Source: Peptococcaceae bacterium
GTDB lineage: Bacteria; Bacillota; Desulfitobacteriia; Desulfitobacteriales; Desulfitobacteriaceae
Reading direction: 5' to 3'
Assembly: GCA_031289815.1 (NCBI GenBank)
Contig: JAITOS010000040.1
Coordinates: 1-16,884, forward strand
DNA: 16,884 nucleotides
Below the pieces are notes generated by a model, which did no database searches, was not told the DNA's origin, and saw nothing but the letters and a program-made list of their open reading frames with translations. A program made the translations under genes and the position numbers. Below are positions 1 through 7,152 of the stretch, piece after piece; positions within the stretch are counted from its first letter, which is position 1; each line of letters begins with the position of its first letter.

Positions 1-279
1 TCCCATCGCTCTCGGTTTAATGCGCTTCATCGACGGCCCTTGGTCAACAAATATCTGCGAAACATACAAATCATCCGCATTCAGATCTAAATTATGTTCA
101 GCATTGGCAATCGCTGATTTTAATACTTTTGTTACCGGCTCCGTGGAACCGTGGGGTGTAAATTGCAGAATTGCCAAAGCGTCATTGACCTTTTTTCCTC
201 GAATTAAATCGACTACTTGACGCGTCTTACGAGGAGACACCCGGATATATTTGGCGACCGCTTTCGCTTGCATTTCCAT
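1..279 (-). CDS. rplV: 50S ribosomal protein L22 (partial, C-terminus cut by window edge)
   Basis: The minus strand from 279 encodes 93 codons beginning MEMQAKAVAKYIRVSPRKTR and continuing through the L22 signatures RGKKVNDAL, VLKSAIANAEHN and DQGPSMKRIKPRAMG, where the window ends. L22 is a large-subunit protein that binds 23S rRNA during assembly and lines the nascent-peptide exit tunnel with its long hairpin, most of which lies outside the window. I place the start at the ATG at 279 because an AGGAGG sits 9 nt upstream. A second ATG two codons later (273) would give the more usual MQAKAV start but with 15-nt spacing. The gene follows rpsS after a 16-nt gap, as in the S10 operon. About 20 residues are missing compared with the usual length of about 113. 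Confidence 0.96.
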   Translation of the reverse strand, partial: MEMQAKAVAKYIRVSPRKTRQVVDLIRGKKVNDALAILQFTPHGSTEPVTKVLKSAIANAEHNLDLNADDLYVSQIFVDQGPSMKRIKPRAMG

Positions 280-295
280 CTATATCATCCTCCTC

Positions 296-577
296 TTAAC
301 GTAAGCTGCTGGATTTTTCACTGCCAGCATGCCCTTTATAGGTACGGGTAGGAGCAAATTCACCCAGCTTATGCCCCACCATATCCTCCGTAATATACAC
401 CGGAATATGTTTACGTCCATCATGAACGGCAATGGTATGTCCCACCATTTCCGGGAATATGGTTGATCGCCTGGACCACGTTTTCAGAACGCGCTTATCA
501 CCGTTTTGATTCATCGCTTCCACGCGTTCCAGCAAGCGACCCTGGACGAAAGGTCCTTTTTTTACCGATCTGCTCAT
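296..577 (-). CDS. rpsS: 30S ribosomal protein S19
   Basis: This 93-residue protein starts MSRSVKKGPFV and contains the family signatures KTWSRRST, GHTIAVHDGRKHIPVYIT and GHKLGEFAPTRT, which make it S19 of usual length. S19 sits in the head of the small subunit, forms a complex with S13, and contacts the A-site finger of the large subunit. The ATG is preceded by GGGAGG at normal spacing. The gene begins 18 nt after rplB and is followed 16 nt later by rplV, so it is clearly an internal gene of the S10 operon. Nothing is unusual. Confidence 0.97.
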   Translation of the reverse strand: MSRSVKKGPFVQGRLLERVEAMNQNGDKRVLKTWSRRSTIFPEMVGHTIAVHDGRKHIPVYITEDMVGHKLGEFAPTRTYKGHAGSEKSSSLR

Positions 578-595
578 TGAAGAGCCTCCCTTCGA

Positions 596-1423
596 TTACT
601 TACTGCGCCGCTTAATAATAAAGCGATTATTCGGGTTTTTCTTCTTCCTGGTTTTCGCGCCCAACGCCGGTTTCCCCCAAGGAGTCACCGGATTGCGGCC
701 GATGGGATTACGTCCTTCACCACCGCCGTGTGGGTGATCTACCGGATTCATGACCGAACCGCGAACCGTTGGACGAATTCCCAGCCAACGGCTTCTGCCC
801 GCTTTTCCAATCGTGACGTTCTCATAATCCAGGTTGCCTACCTGACCAATCGTCGCCCGACAATCCAAATGAATCAAACGCATTTCGCTGGACGGCAAAC
901 GAAGAGTCGCATAATTTCCTTCTTTCGCCATCAATTGGGCCGACCCTCCGGCTGAACGAACGATCTGCGCGCCTTTACGCGGTTTCAACTCAATATTGTG
1001 AAGCAGCGTCCCTACCGGGATATTCCTCAGCGGCAAGGCGTTCCCTACTTTGATATCAGACTCCGGGCCGGAAACAACGCTCATTCCGGCCTTCAGACCG
1101 TTGGGCGCCAGAATATAGGTCTTTGCTCCATCCGCGTAATGCAGCAGGGCAATATTGGCCGAACGATTCGGATCGTACTCTATGGAAGCCACTTTTGCCG
1201 GAACGCCGTCCTTCAGGCGTTTGAAATCGATCACACGGTACATCCGTTTGTGACCGCCTCCCTGATGGCGCACTGTTAAATGGCCTTCATTATTTCTACC
1301 GCCTTTTTTGTGCAACGGCCGTAACAAAGAGCGCTCCGGTTCTACTTTGCTAATTTCTTCAAAAGTCAGCACCGTCATTTGACGCCGGCCTGGCGAAGTA
1401 GGTTTATATTTTTTGACTGGCAT
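596..1423 (-). CDS. rplB: 50S ribosomal protein L2
   Basis: This 275-residue protein starts MPVKKYKPTSPGRR and carries the L2 hallmarks HLTVRHQGGGHKR, RNIPVGTLLHNIE and, near the end, GSVMNPVDHPHGGGEGR. The histidine of HPHGGGEG (about residues 230-232) corresponds to the residue reported as important for peptidyl transferase activity in E. coli L2. L2 binds domain IV of 23S rRNA and helps join the subunits. The basic C-terminal tail (TRKKKNPNNRFIIKRRSK) is typical. The ATG follows AAAGGAGGG. The gene lies 26 nt after rplW and 18 nt before rpsS in the S10 operon order. Confidence 0.98.
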   Translation of the reverse strand: MPVKKYKPTSPGRRQMTVLTFEEISKVEPERSLLRPLHKKGGRNNEGHLTVRHQGGGHKRMYRVIDFKRLKDGVPAKVASIEYDPNRSANIALLHYADGAKTYILAPNGLKAGMSVVSGPESDIKVGNALPLRNIPVGTLLHNIELKPRKGAQIVRSAGGSAQLMAKEGNYATLRLPSSEMRLIHLDCRATIGQVGNLDYENVTIGKAGRSRWLGIRPTVRGSVMNPVDHPHGGGEGRNPIGRNPVTPWGKPALGAKTRKKKNPNNRFIIKRRSK

Positions 1424-1449
1424 GGTTTTCCCTCCTTTGCTGCAAACTT

Positions 1450-1737
1450 TTACAGTCCTGCGAAGCCCTCAATTTTGTCCCCCGCTTTGAGGGTCACAAT
1501 CGCTTTTTTGCGATCGGAAGCTTTTCCCGTATAACGTCCGACCCGCTTCATTTTCCCTTTGACATTCATGGTTCTTACTTCAACGACCGCGACTTTGAAC
1601 ATCTTCTCCACCGCATATTTTACTTCGATTTTATTCGCTTCAGGAGCTACCCAGAAGGTATATTTATTTTCTTCGATCAGTCCGACTGATTTTTCAGAGA
1701 TGACAGGCCGAAGCAGTACATCACGCGCGTCACGCAT
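1450..1737 (-). CDS. rplW: 50S ribosomal protein L23
   Basis: This 95-residue protein starts MRDARDVLLRPVISEKS and contains the L23 segment NKYTFWVAPEANKIEVKYAVEKMF, followed by VRTMNVKGKMKRVGRYTG. L23 binds domain III of 23S rRNA at the tunnel exit and is a docking site for trigger factor and SRP. The start overlaps the rplD stop by one base (TGATG at 1735-1739). The ribosome binding site GAGGAGGTG lies inside the last codons of rplD, which suggests translational coupling. Length and sequence are ordinary. Confidence 0.97.
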   Translation of the reverse strand: MRDARDVLLRPVISEKSVGLIEENKYTFWVAPEANKIEVKYAVEKMFKVAVVEVRTMNVKGKMKRVGRYTGKASDRKKAIVTLKAGDKIEGFAGL

Positions 1738-2360
1738 CAGGCAAACACCTCCTCAGCTTTATTGACCGCCGCTTTCGTCAGCACAAGAACATCATGCCGG
1801 AGCAGATCGACCACATTCAGACCCGTCACTTCCAAGGCTTTTACCCCCTCAATATTGCGCGTGCAACGAAAGACGGTTTCATTGATTTCAGCGGTCACCA
1901 CCAAAGCCTTGCGATCAATATTCACAGCTTTCAAAAATTTTACCATTTCACGCGTCTTTTGTTCCGCCAGTTGCAGATCATCAACGACGATCAAGGTTGC
2001 CTCCTGAACTTTGGACGATAAGGCTGAACGCAAGGCCAGCCGTCTAACCTTCTTGGGCAATGAGCCGCCGTATTTACGGGGTTTCGGTCCAAACAAAACC
2101 GCCCCGCCGCGCCAAAGAGGCGAACGGCTGCTGCCGGCGCGGGCTCTCCCGGTTCCTTTTTGCCGCCACGGCTTCCGGCCTCCCCCGCGCACTTCTCCGC
2201 GCAACAAGGTAGAATGCGTCCCGCGGCGCATACTCGCCAATTGGGAAACCATCGCTGAATGAAGAACATGCGTATTGGGTTCGATCCCGAATACCTGATC
2301 GCTCAATTCAATCTCGCCTACCGGCTCTCCTTGCATATTGACTATTTGTACTTTAGGCAT
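1737..2360 (-). CDS. rplD: 50S ribosomal protein L4
   Basis: This 207-residue protein starts MPKVQIVNMQGEPVGEIEL. The basic extended loop that reaches the exit tunnel is at about residues 50-98, with GEVRGGGRKPWRQKGTGRAR and WRGGAVLFGPKPRKY. The C-terminal globular part contains VTAEINETVFRCTRNIEGVKALEVTGLNVVDLL. In several bacteria L4 is also the autogenous repressor of the S10 operon. Whether that holds here depends on the leader structures noted at 3018-3239 and 3546-3724, and is inference. The ATG follows AAAGGAGGA. It begins 24 nt after rplC and overlaps rplW by one base. A 92-codon open frame inside the gene on the same strand is only a frame shadow. Confidence 0.97.
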   Translation of the reverse strand: MPKVQIVNMQGEPVGEIELSDQVFGIEPNTHVLHSAMVSQLASMRRGTHSTLLRGEVRGGGRKPWRQKGTGRARAGSSRSPLWRGGAVLFGPKPRKYGGSLPKKVRRLALRSALSSKVQEATLIVVDDLQLAEQKTREMVKFLKAVNIDRKALVVTAEINETVFRCTRNIEGVKALEVTGLNVVDLLRHDVLVLTKAAVNKAEEVFA

Positions 2361-2384
2361 TGCAGCTTCCTCCTTTCCTTCACA

Positions 2385-3017
2385 CTACGCCTTGACTTTC
2401 ACCGAAGGCGACAGGATCACATATCCTTTTTTCGCTCCTGGGATCGCGCCTTTAAGTAAAATCAAGTTTTTATCCACATCAACCCGTACCACTTCCAGAT
2501 TTTGAACCGTCACACGGTCCCCGCCTTTGCGTCCGGGTAAATTACGGCCTTTGAACACACGAGCTGGACCCTTCGCGCCCATCGAGCCGGTCCGATGATG
2601 ATATTTAGAACCATGCCCCATCGGCCCGCGGCGGGAATTATGGCGTTTCCTCATCCCGGTAAACCCTTTTCCCTTCGAGGTTCCAACCACATCCACATGA
2701 TCACCGGCAGCAAATATATCCGCCTGAATGATCTGCCCAATCTCATAGGCGTCCACCTCGTCTATCCGAAACTCGCGCAAAATACGCAACGGATTGAGGG
2801 ACGCTTTCTTAAAATGACCTTTTTCCGGATTGTTTGCCAAGCGGACGGGTTTTTCATTAAATCCCAATTGGATCGCATTATAACCGTCGGCCGCCACTGT
2901 TTTTTTCTGAACGATATAACAAGGGCCGGATTCGATGACCGTAACCGGAATCAGTCGGCCATCTTCGGTAAAAACTTGCGTCATCCCAATTTTTTTACCC
3001 AATATTCCTTTAGACAC
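2385..3017 (-). CDS. rplC: 50S ribosomal protein L3, GTG start
   Basis: This 210-residue protein reads (V/M)SKGILGKKIGMTQVF and has the central L3 loop RHNSRRGPMGHGSKYHHRTG and MGAKGPARVFKGRNLPG. L3 is an early assembly protein that binds the 3' domain of 23S rRNA, and its loop approaches the peptidyl transferase centre. I chose the GTG at 3017 because AGGAGGT lies 7 nt upstream and because the family starts MSKGILG. The frame stays open further upstream, but that extension (MFLCAEK...) has no family similarity and would run through the ribosome binding site. The gene has its own candidate promoter at 3153-3161, so it may be transcribed partly apart from rpsJ. Confidence 0.97.
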   Translation of the reverse strand: MSKGILGKKIGMTQVFTEDGRLIPVTVIESGPCYIVQKKTVAADGYNAIQLGFNEKPVRLANNPEKGHFKKASLNPLRILREFRIDEVDAYEIGQIIQADIFAAGDHVDVVGTSKGKGFTGMRKRHNSRRGPMGHGSKYHHRTGSMGAKGPARVFKGRNLPGRKGGDRVTVQNLEVVRVDVDKNLILLKGAIPGAKKGYVILSPSVKVKA

Positions 3018-3116
3018 GAATGCCACCTCCTGCATGTTCTGAAGTGCACTGATTTTCTCGGCGCACAAGAACACCTATTTCTTTTTATATTCGGCTTTTT
3101 TTAGCCTTTTACTAAC

Positions 3117-3132
3117 AACGCCTCCGGGCGTT
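3117..3132 (-). other. Perfect hairpin in the rplC 5' leader
   Basis: AACGCC and GGCGTT form a perfect 6-bp stem around a four-base loop (CGGA on the transcribed strand). It lies about 15-20 nt downstream of the predicted transcription start for rplC. No T-run follows, so it is not a standard terminator. A second short hairpin, GGCT/AGCC with an all-A loop, follows at 3093-3106. Both could be regulatory leader elements or simply mRNA-stabilising structures. Confidence 0.5.
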
Positions 3133-3152
3133 TCATCTTCACAAACACAAGT

Positions 3153-3161
3153 ATTCTAACA
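3153..3161 (-). promoter_or_regulatory. Extended -10 promoter candidate upstream of rplC
   Basis: On the minus strand the sequence TGTTAGAAT is an extended -10 (TG-N-TAGAAT), one mismatch from TATAAT. The -35 region at 17-18 bp spacing (around TGGTAA) is poor, which is tolerated by extended -10 promoters. A start about 7 nt downstream would give a leader of roughly 130 nt before the rplC GTG. The surrounding gap 3018-3239 is AT-rich and otherwise holds only the two hairpins described separately. Confidence 0.5.
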
Positions 3162-3239
3162 TAATTAAAGAAACTTTACCAGTCCATTTTCTTCTTTAAA
3201 CCGCTCTTTTAAATAAATATTTTCTGAATAGCTCATCAT

Positions 3240-3545
3240 CTACAGTTTAATTTCAATATCCACCCCAGCCGGCAGGTCCAAACGCATCAAAGCGTCTACC
3301 GTCTTAGGCGTCGGTTCCAAAATATCAATCAACCGCTTATGGGTACGCATTTCAAACTGTTCACGCGAATCCTTATTTACGTGGGGCGAGCGCAAGATCG
3401 TATAGATATTTTTCTCCGTAGGCAGCGGAATCGGTCCGCTAATGCTGGCGCCAGTCCTTTTTGCGGTCTCTACAATTTTCTCCGCCGACTGATCCAGCGT
3501 TTTATGATCAAACGCCTTTAAGCGAATACGAATTTTTTGACTCAT
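3240..3545 (-). CDS. rpsJ: 30S ribosomal protein S10 (NusE)
   Basis: This 101-residue protein starts MSQKIRIRLKAFDHKTLDQSAEKIVETAKRTG and contains GPIPLPTEKNIYTILRSPHVNKDSREQFEMRTHKRLIDI, the classic S10 sequence. S10 is a small-subunit head protein. It also acts as NusE, binding NusB and NusG in antitermination complexes. The ATG at 3545 is preceded by AGGAGGT at good spacing. The open frame extends 34 codons upstream, but that part is leader sequence with hairpins and lacks family similarity. The gene lies 179 nt downstream of tuf, at the junction of the str and S10 clusters, and 222 nt upstream of rplC. This spacing on both sides suggests separate regulatory inputs. Confidence 0.97.
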   Translation of the reverse strand: MSQKIRIRLKAFDHKTLDQSAEKIVETAKRTGASISGPIPLPTEKNIYTILRSPHVNKDSREQFEMRTHKRLIDILEPTPKTVDALMRLDLPAGVDIEIKL

Positions 3546-3724
3546 ATCAGAACCTCCTAAAATATTTCGTCCGTTCAACGGACACAGAGACGTAAAAATT
3601 CCCTGCTCCCAGCGGAGTCCCCTGAGCAGCAACCTTTTACGGCCCAAAAAACGAATCTCTTCCCTAACCAGAGCAATGGAAGGGGGACCGCTTTTCTCCC
3701 CCTTCCATTCAGCGCCAAATCTTT
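3546..3724 (-). promoter_or_regulatory. Structured tuf-rpsJ intergenic region, candidate S10-operon leader
   Basis: Three stems can form in the minus-strand transcript. The first is a perfect 12-bp stem AATGGAAGGGGG/CCCCCTTCCATT at 3675-3709 with an 11-nt loop. The second is a two-part stem at 3591-3641, with CGTAAAA/TTTTACG outside and CTGCTC/GAGCAG inside. The third is GTCCGT-TCA-ACGGAC at 3569-3583, just before the rpsJ ribosome binding site. None is followed directly by a T-run, so I do not call a terminator. I see no convincing promoter here. The position matches where an r-protein-binding leader of the S10 operon would be expected, but binding of L4 is inference only. Confidence 0.45.
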
Positions 3725-4927
3725 TTAACTGACAACCGAGGCGACAACCCCTGATCCGACGGTACGTCCGCCTTCACGAACAGCAAAGCGAAGTCCTTGT
3801 TCCATCGCGATCGGCGTAATCAAGTCAACCTTAATCGTCACCCGGTCGCCGGGCATGACCATCTCTACGCCGTCAGGCAAGGTTACGACGCCCGTAACGT
3901 CTGTCGTCCGGAAATAAAATTGCGGACGGTAATTATTAAAGAATGGGGTATGGCGTCCGCCTTCTTCTTTGGTCAAGACATAGATTTCACCGGAGAAAGA
4001 GGTGTGCGGTTTGATCGATCCCGGTTTCGCTAAAACCTGCCCGCGTTCGATATCTTTGCGGTCGACCCCGCGCAGCAGACAACCGATATTGTCCCCGGCT
4101 TCCGCTTGATCCAGCAGCTTACGGAACATTTCTACCCCGGTAACCACCGACTTGCGCGTTGTTTCCGTCAGACCGACGATTTCAATTTCGTCTCCGACTT
4201 TGACGATCCCGCATTCACAGCGACCGGTGGCCACTGTTCCGCGTCCGGTAATGGTAAACACGTCTTCTACCGGCATCAGGAAGGGTTTTTCCGTATCGCG
4301 GACCGGCGTTGGGATATAGCTATCCACCGCATCCATCAATGCCCAAATTCTGCCGCACCATTCACAGTCACGGCTGCCGCAGCCACATTCAAGGGCTTTC
4401 AGACCCGCGCCCGGAATGACCGGAATATCATCGCCGGGGAATTCATATTCACTGAGGAGTTCACGAATTTCCATTTCGACCAATTCCATCAGTTCCGGAT
4501 CATCCACCATATCCGCCTTGTTCAGCCAAACGACGATGTGCTGAACGCCTACCCGGCTGGCCAGCAGAATATGCTCACGGGTTTGGGGCATAGGGCCATC
4601 GGCAGCGGATACCACCAGGATCGCTCCGTCCATCTGCGCTGCGCCGGTGATCATGTTCTTGATATAATCGGCGTGTCCCGGGCAGTCTACATGCGCGTAG
4701 TGGCGATTCGCCGTTTCATACTCTACATGCGCCGTGGAAATGGTAATACCGCGTTCGCGTTCTTCCGGAGCTTTGTCAATTTGATCAAAAGCTGTAGCTA
4801 CCGCGCCGCCATGTTTAGAGAGGACCAGCGTGATCGCCGCCGTCGTCGTGGTTTTCCCATGATCGACGTGACCAATCGTACCAACGTTAACGTGAGGTTT
4901 TGTACGTTCAAACTTTTGCTTTGCCAT
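3725..4927 (-). CDS. tuf: Elongation factor Tu with cysteine-rich insert
   Basis: This 400-residue EF-Tu starts MAKQKFERTKPHVNVGTIGH. EF-Tu delivers aminoacyl-tRNA to the ribosomal A site as a GTP complex. The GTPase motifs are GHVDHGKT (P-loop, 19-26), DCPGH (81-85, with catalytic His85) and NKAD (136-139). Domains II and III follow from about residue 210. Two things stand out. After GLKALE the sequence is CGCGSRDCEWCGR, giving Cys181, 183, 188 and 191 where E. coli has GDAEWE. In domain II the near-invariant TGRVERG reads TGRCECG, adding Cys237 and Cys239. The ATG at 4927 follows AAAGGAGTGA; the longer reading frame upstream is not family-like. It follows fusA by 103 nt. Confidence 0.97.
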   Translation of the reverse strand: MAKQKFERTKPHVNVGTIGHVDHGKTTTTAAITLVLSKHGGAVATAFDQIDKAPEERERGITISTAHVEYETANRHYAHVDCPGHADYIKNMITGAAQMDGAILVVSAADGPMPQTREHILLASRVGVQHIVVWLNKADMVDDPELMELVEMEIRELLSEYEFPGDDIPVIPGAGLKALECGCGSRDCEWCGRIWALMDAVDSYIPTPVRDTEKPFLMPVEDVFTITGRGTVATGRCECGIVKVGDEIEIVGLTETTRKSVVTGVEMFRKLLDQAEAGDNIGCLLRGVDRKDIERGQVLAKPGSIKPHTSFSGEIYVLTKEEGGRHTPFFNNYRPQFYFRTTDVTGVVTLPDGVEMVMPGDRVTIKVDLITPIAMEQGLRFAVREGGRTVGSGVVASVVS

Positions 4928-4954
4928 AAAACGATTCACTCCTTTTAAAATAAA

Positions 4955-4983
4955 AATAAACGTTTCAACTTCCATTAAATCAA
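4955..4983 (-). promoter_or_regulatory. Weak promoter candidate upstream of tuf
   Basis: TTGATT and TTTATT are spaced by exactly 17 bp on the minus strand in the fusA-tuf gap, each matching four of six consensus bases. Many bacteria have an extra promoter ahead of tuf, but the match is modest and this could be chance in AT-rich sequence. Confidence 0.25.
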
Positions 4984-5019
4984 GTTATTTCGTACGGAAA
5001 TACGCGTACTCGGTAACTT
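4982..5019 (-). other. Stem-loop in the fusA-tuf gap
   Basis: An outer stem AAGTTA/TAACTT encloses an inner stem GTACG/CGTAC in the minus-strand transcript, 12 nt after the fusA stop. No T-run follows, so it is not a terminator. It may mark an mRNA-processing or stability element between fusA and tuf. Confidence 0.35.
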
Positions 5020-5030
5020 TAAACCCTTTA

Positions 5031-7109
5031 TTATGTTCCCTGTCGTTTGGCGATGATGCCTTCCGCAATATTTCTGGGAACTTCCTCGTAGTGAGCAAAC
5101 AACATCACATAGACGCCGCGGCCCTGAGTACGGGAACGCAATTCCGTCGCATAGCCGAACATTTCCGCTAAGGGAATAAAACCGCGAATGATCTGAGCCC
5201 CGGCTCTGGCTTCCATGCCTTCGATCTGGCCCCGGCGGGAATTCATATCGCCGATGACGTCGCCCATATACTCTTCCGGCACCGTGACTTCTACTTTCAT
5301 AATCGGTTCCAGGATCACCGGCCCCGCTTTCGCGGCTCCGGCCTTAAAGGCCATCGAACCGGCGATTTTAAACGCCATTTCCGATGAGTCCACGTCATGA
5401 TAGGAGCCGTCATACACCGTAGCTCTTAAATCAAGCACCGGATAACCGGCGAGGATGCCGTTTTGCAGGGCTTCTTCAATCCCGGCCCCGATCGGCGAGA
5501 TATATTCCTTGGGAATGACGCCGCCCACGATTTTACTGACAAATTCAAAGCCGCTACCCGGCTCCAGCGGTTCCAATTCAATCCAGCAATGCCCGTATTG
5601 ACCCCGTCCTCCGGATTGCCGCACAAATTTCCCTTCCGCCTTCACCTTGTTGCGAATCGTTTCCTTATACGCAACTTGCGGACGGCCAACATTGCAATCC
5701 ACTTTAAACTCGCGCTGCAAGCGATCCACAATGATCTCCAAATGGAGTTCGCCCATGCCGGAGATGATCGTCTGTCCCGTCTCTTCATCCGTATACATTT
5801 TAAACGTCGGATCTTCTTCCGCCAACCGGCTTAAAGCGCCGCCCATTTTATCCTGATCCGCTTTCGTCTTGGGCTCAATCGCCACGTGAATGACCGGTTC
5901 CGGGAACTGCATAGATTCCAGAACGATCTGGTTTTTCTCATCGCACAGCGTGTCGCCCGTCGATGTATCCTTCAATCCGACAACAGCGGCGATATCGCCC
6001 GCTTGCACTTCCTGAATCTCCTCACGGTGATTGGCGTGCATTTGCAGTATTCTTCCGATTCTTTCCCGCTTATTCTTCGTCGAATTAAAAACATAAGAGC
6101 CGACATTTAATATCCCTGAATACACCCGGAAAAATACTAATCTGCCCACATACGGGTCGGCCATGATCTTAAAGGCTAACGCGGAAAACGGCTGACTATC
6201 ATCAGAATCCCGTTGATCTTCTTCACCGGTTTCCGGCCGCACCCCTTTAATCGCGGGTACGTCCAAAGGAGAAGGCAAATAATCCACGACCGCGTCTAAC
6301 AACGGCTGAACGCCTTTATTCTTGAACGAAGAACCGCAAACCACCGGAATGAAACTCAACGATATCGTCCCCAAGCGAATTCCTTTCCTGATTTCCTGTT
6401 CCGTCAGTTCTTCGCCCTCCAAATACTTGTTCGTGAGCTCTTCATCGGTTTCAGCGATCGCCTCGATCAATTTCTCACGGTATTCGTTGGCTAACTCAAG
6501 CAAATCCCCGGGAATATCGGCAATATCACTGGTAGCGCCAAGATCATCCGTATAAACGATCGCTTTCATCGCTACCAAATCAATAATCCCTTTAAAGGTA
6601 TCTTCCGATCCCATAGGCAATTGAATGGGTATGGGACGGGCGCCCAACCGGTCGGCAATCATCGAGACTCCCCGAAAAAAATCGGCGCCGACCCGGTCCA
6701 TTTTATTGATATAGGCGATCCGCGGCACACCATATTTATCCGCTTGGCGCCATACCGTTTCCGACTGCGGTTCCACTCCGCCTACGGAGCAAAAGACAGC
6801 CACCGCGCCGTCCAACACGCGCAAAGAACGTTCTACTTCCACCGTAAAGTCCACATGTCCAGGTGTATCTATAATGTTGATTCGATGCTCATTCCAATGA
6901 CACGTCGTAGCCGCGGAGGTAATCGTAATCCCGCGCTCCTGCTCCTGGATCATCCAATCCATCGTCGCGGCGCCGTCATGGACTTCCCCGATCTTATGCA
7001 CGCGTCCGGTGTAAAACAAAATACGCTCCGTCGTCGTTGTTTTTCCGGCGTCAATATGAGCCATGATACCGATATTCCTGGTTTTCTCTAATGGAAATTG
7101 CCTTGCCAT
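5031..7109 (-). CDS. fusA: Elongation factor G
   Basis: This 692-residue protein starts MARQFPLEKTRNIGIMAHIDAGKTTTTERIL. EF-G drives GTP-dependent translocation of tRNA and mRNA and, with RRF, ribosome recycling. GTPase motifs are AHIDAGKT (17-24), RGITITSAA (switch I end, 59-67), DTPGH (81-85) and NKMD (135-138). Later segments include GMGELHLEIIVDRL in domain III, GRGQYGHCWIELEP in domain IV, the domain IV/V region IEEALQNGILAGYP, and LRSRTQGRGVYVMLFAHYEEVP at the C-terminus. The length equals that of Bacillota FusA1-type EF-G. AAAGGAGG sits 7 nt before the ATG. It starts 43 nt after rpsG in the str operon. No insertion or missing key residue is seen. Confidence 0.98.
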   Translation of the reverse strand: MARQFPLEKTRNIGIMAHIDAGKTTTTERILFYTGRVHKIGEVHDGAATMDWMIQEQERGITITSAATTCHWNEHRINIIDTPGHVDFTVEVERSLRVLDGAVAVFCSVGGVEPQSETVWRQADKYGVPRIAYINKMDRVGADFFRGVSMIADRLGARPIPIQLPMGSEDTFKGIIDLVAMKAIVYTDDLGATSDIADIPGDLLELANEYREKLIEAIAETDEELTNKYLEGEELTEQEIRKGIRLGTISLSFIPVVCGSSFKNKGVQPLLDAVVDYLPSPLDVPAIKGVRPETGEEDQRDSDDSQPFSALAFKIMADPYVGRLVFFRVYSGILNVGSYVFNSTKNKRERIGRILQMHANHREEIQEVQAGDIAAVVGLKDTSTGDTLCDEKNQIVLESMQFPEPVIHVAIEPKTKADQDKMGGALSRLAEEDPTFKMYTDEETGQTIISGMGELHLEIIVDRLQREFKVDCNVGRPQVAYKETIRNKVKAEGKFVRQSGGRGQYGHCWIELEPLEPGSGFEFVSKIVGGVIPKEYISPIGAGIEEALQNGILAGYPVLDLRATVYDGSYHDVDSSEMAFKIAGSMAFKAGAAKAGPVILEPIMKVEVTVPEEYMGDVIGDMNSRRGQIEGMEARAGAQIIRGFIPLAEMFGYATELRSRTQGRGVYVMLFAHYEEVPRNIAEGIIAKRQGT

Positions 7110-7152
7110 TGATATTCCTCCTTTCTGTCAGAAATTCCAAGCTCGACTCCCA

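Noticed and set aside
1991..2269. 92-codon minus-strand frame inside rplD
   Set aside because: It overlaps L4 in another frame. The Gly/Pro/Ala/Arg-rich product reflects the basic loop codons of rplD.
3675..3709. Terminator after tuf
   Set aside because: The 12-bp stem is strong, but the downstream bases are GCTCTGG rather than a T-run, so intrinsic termination is not supported.
4106..4948. 280-codon plus-strand frame antisense to tuf
   Set aside because: It mirrors the highly biased tuf codons, and the product resembles no protein family.
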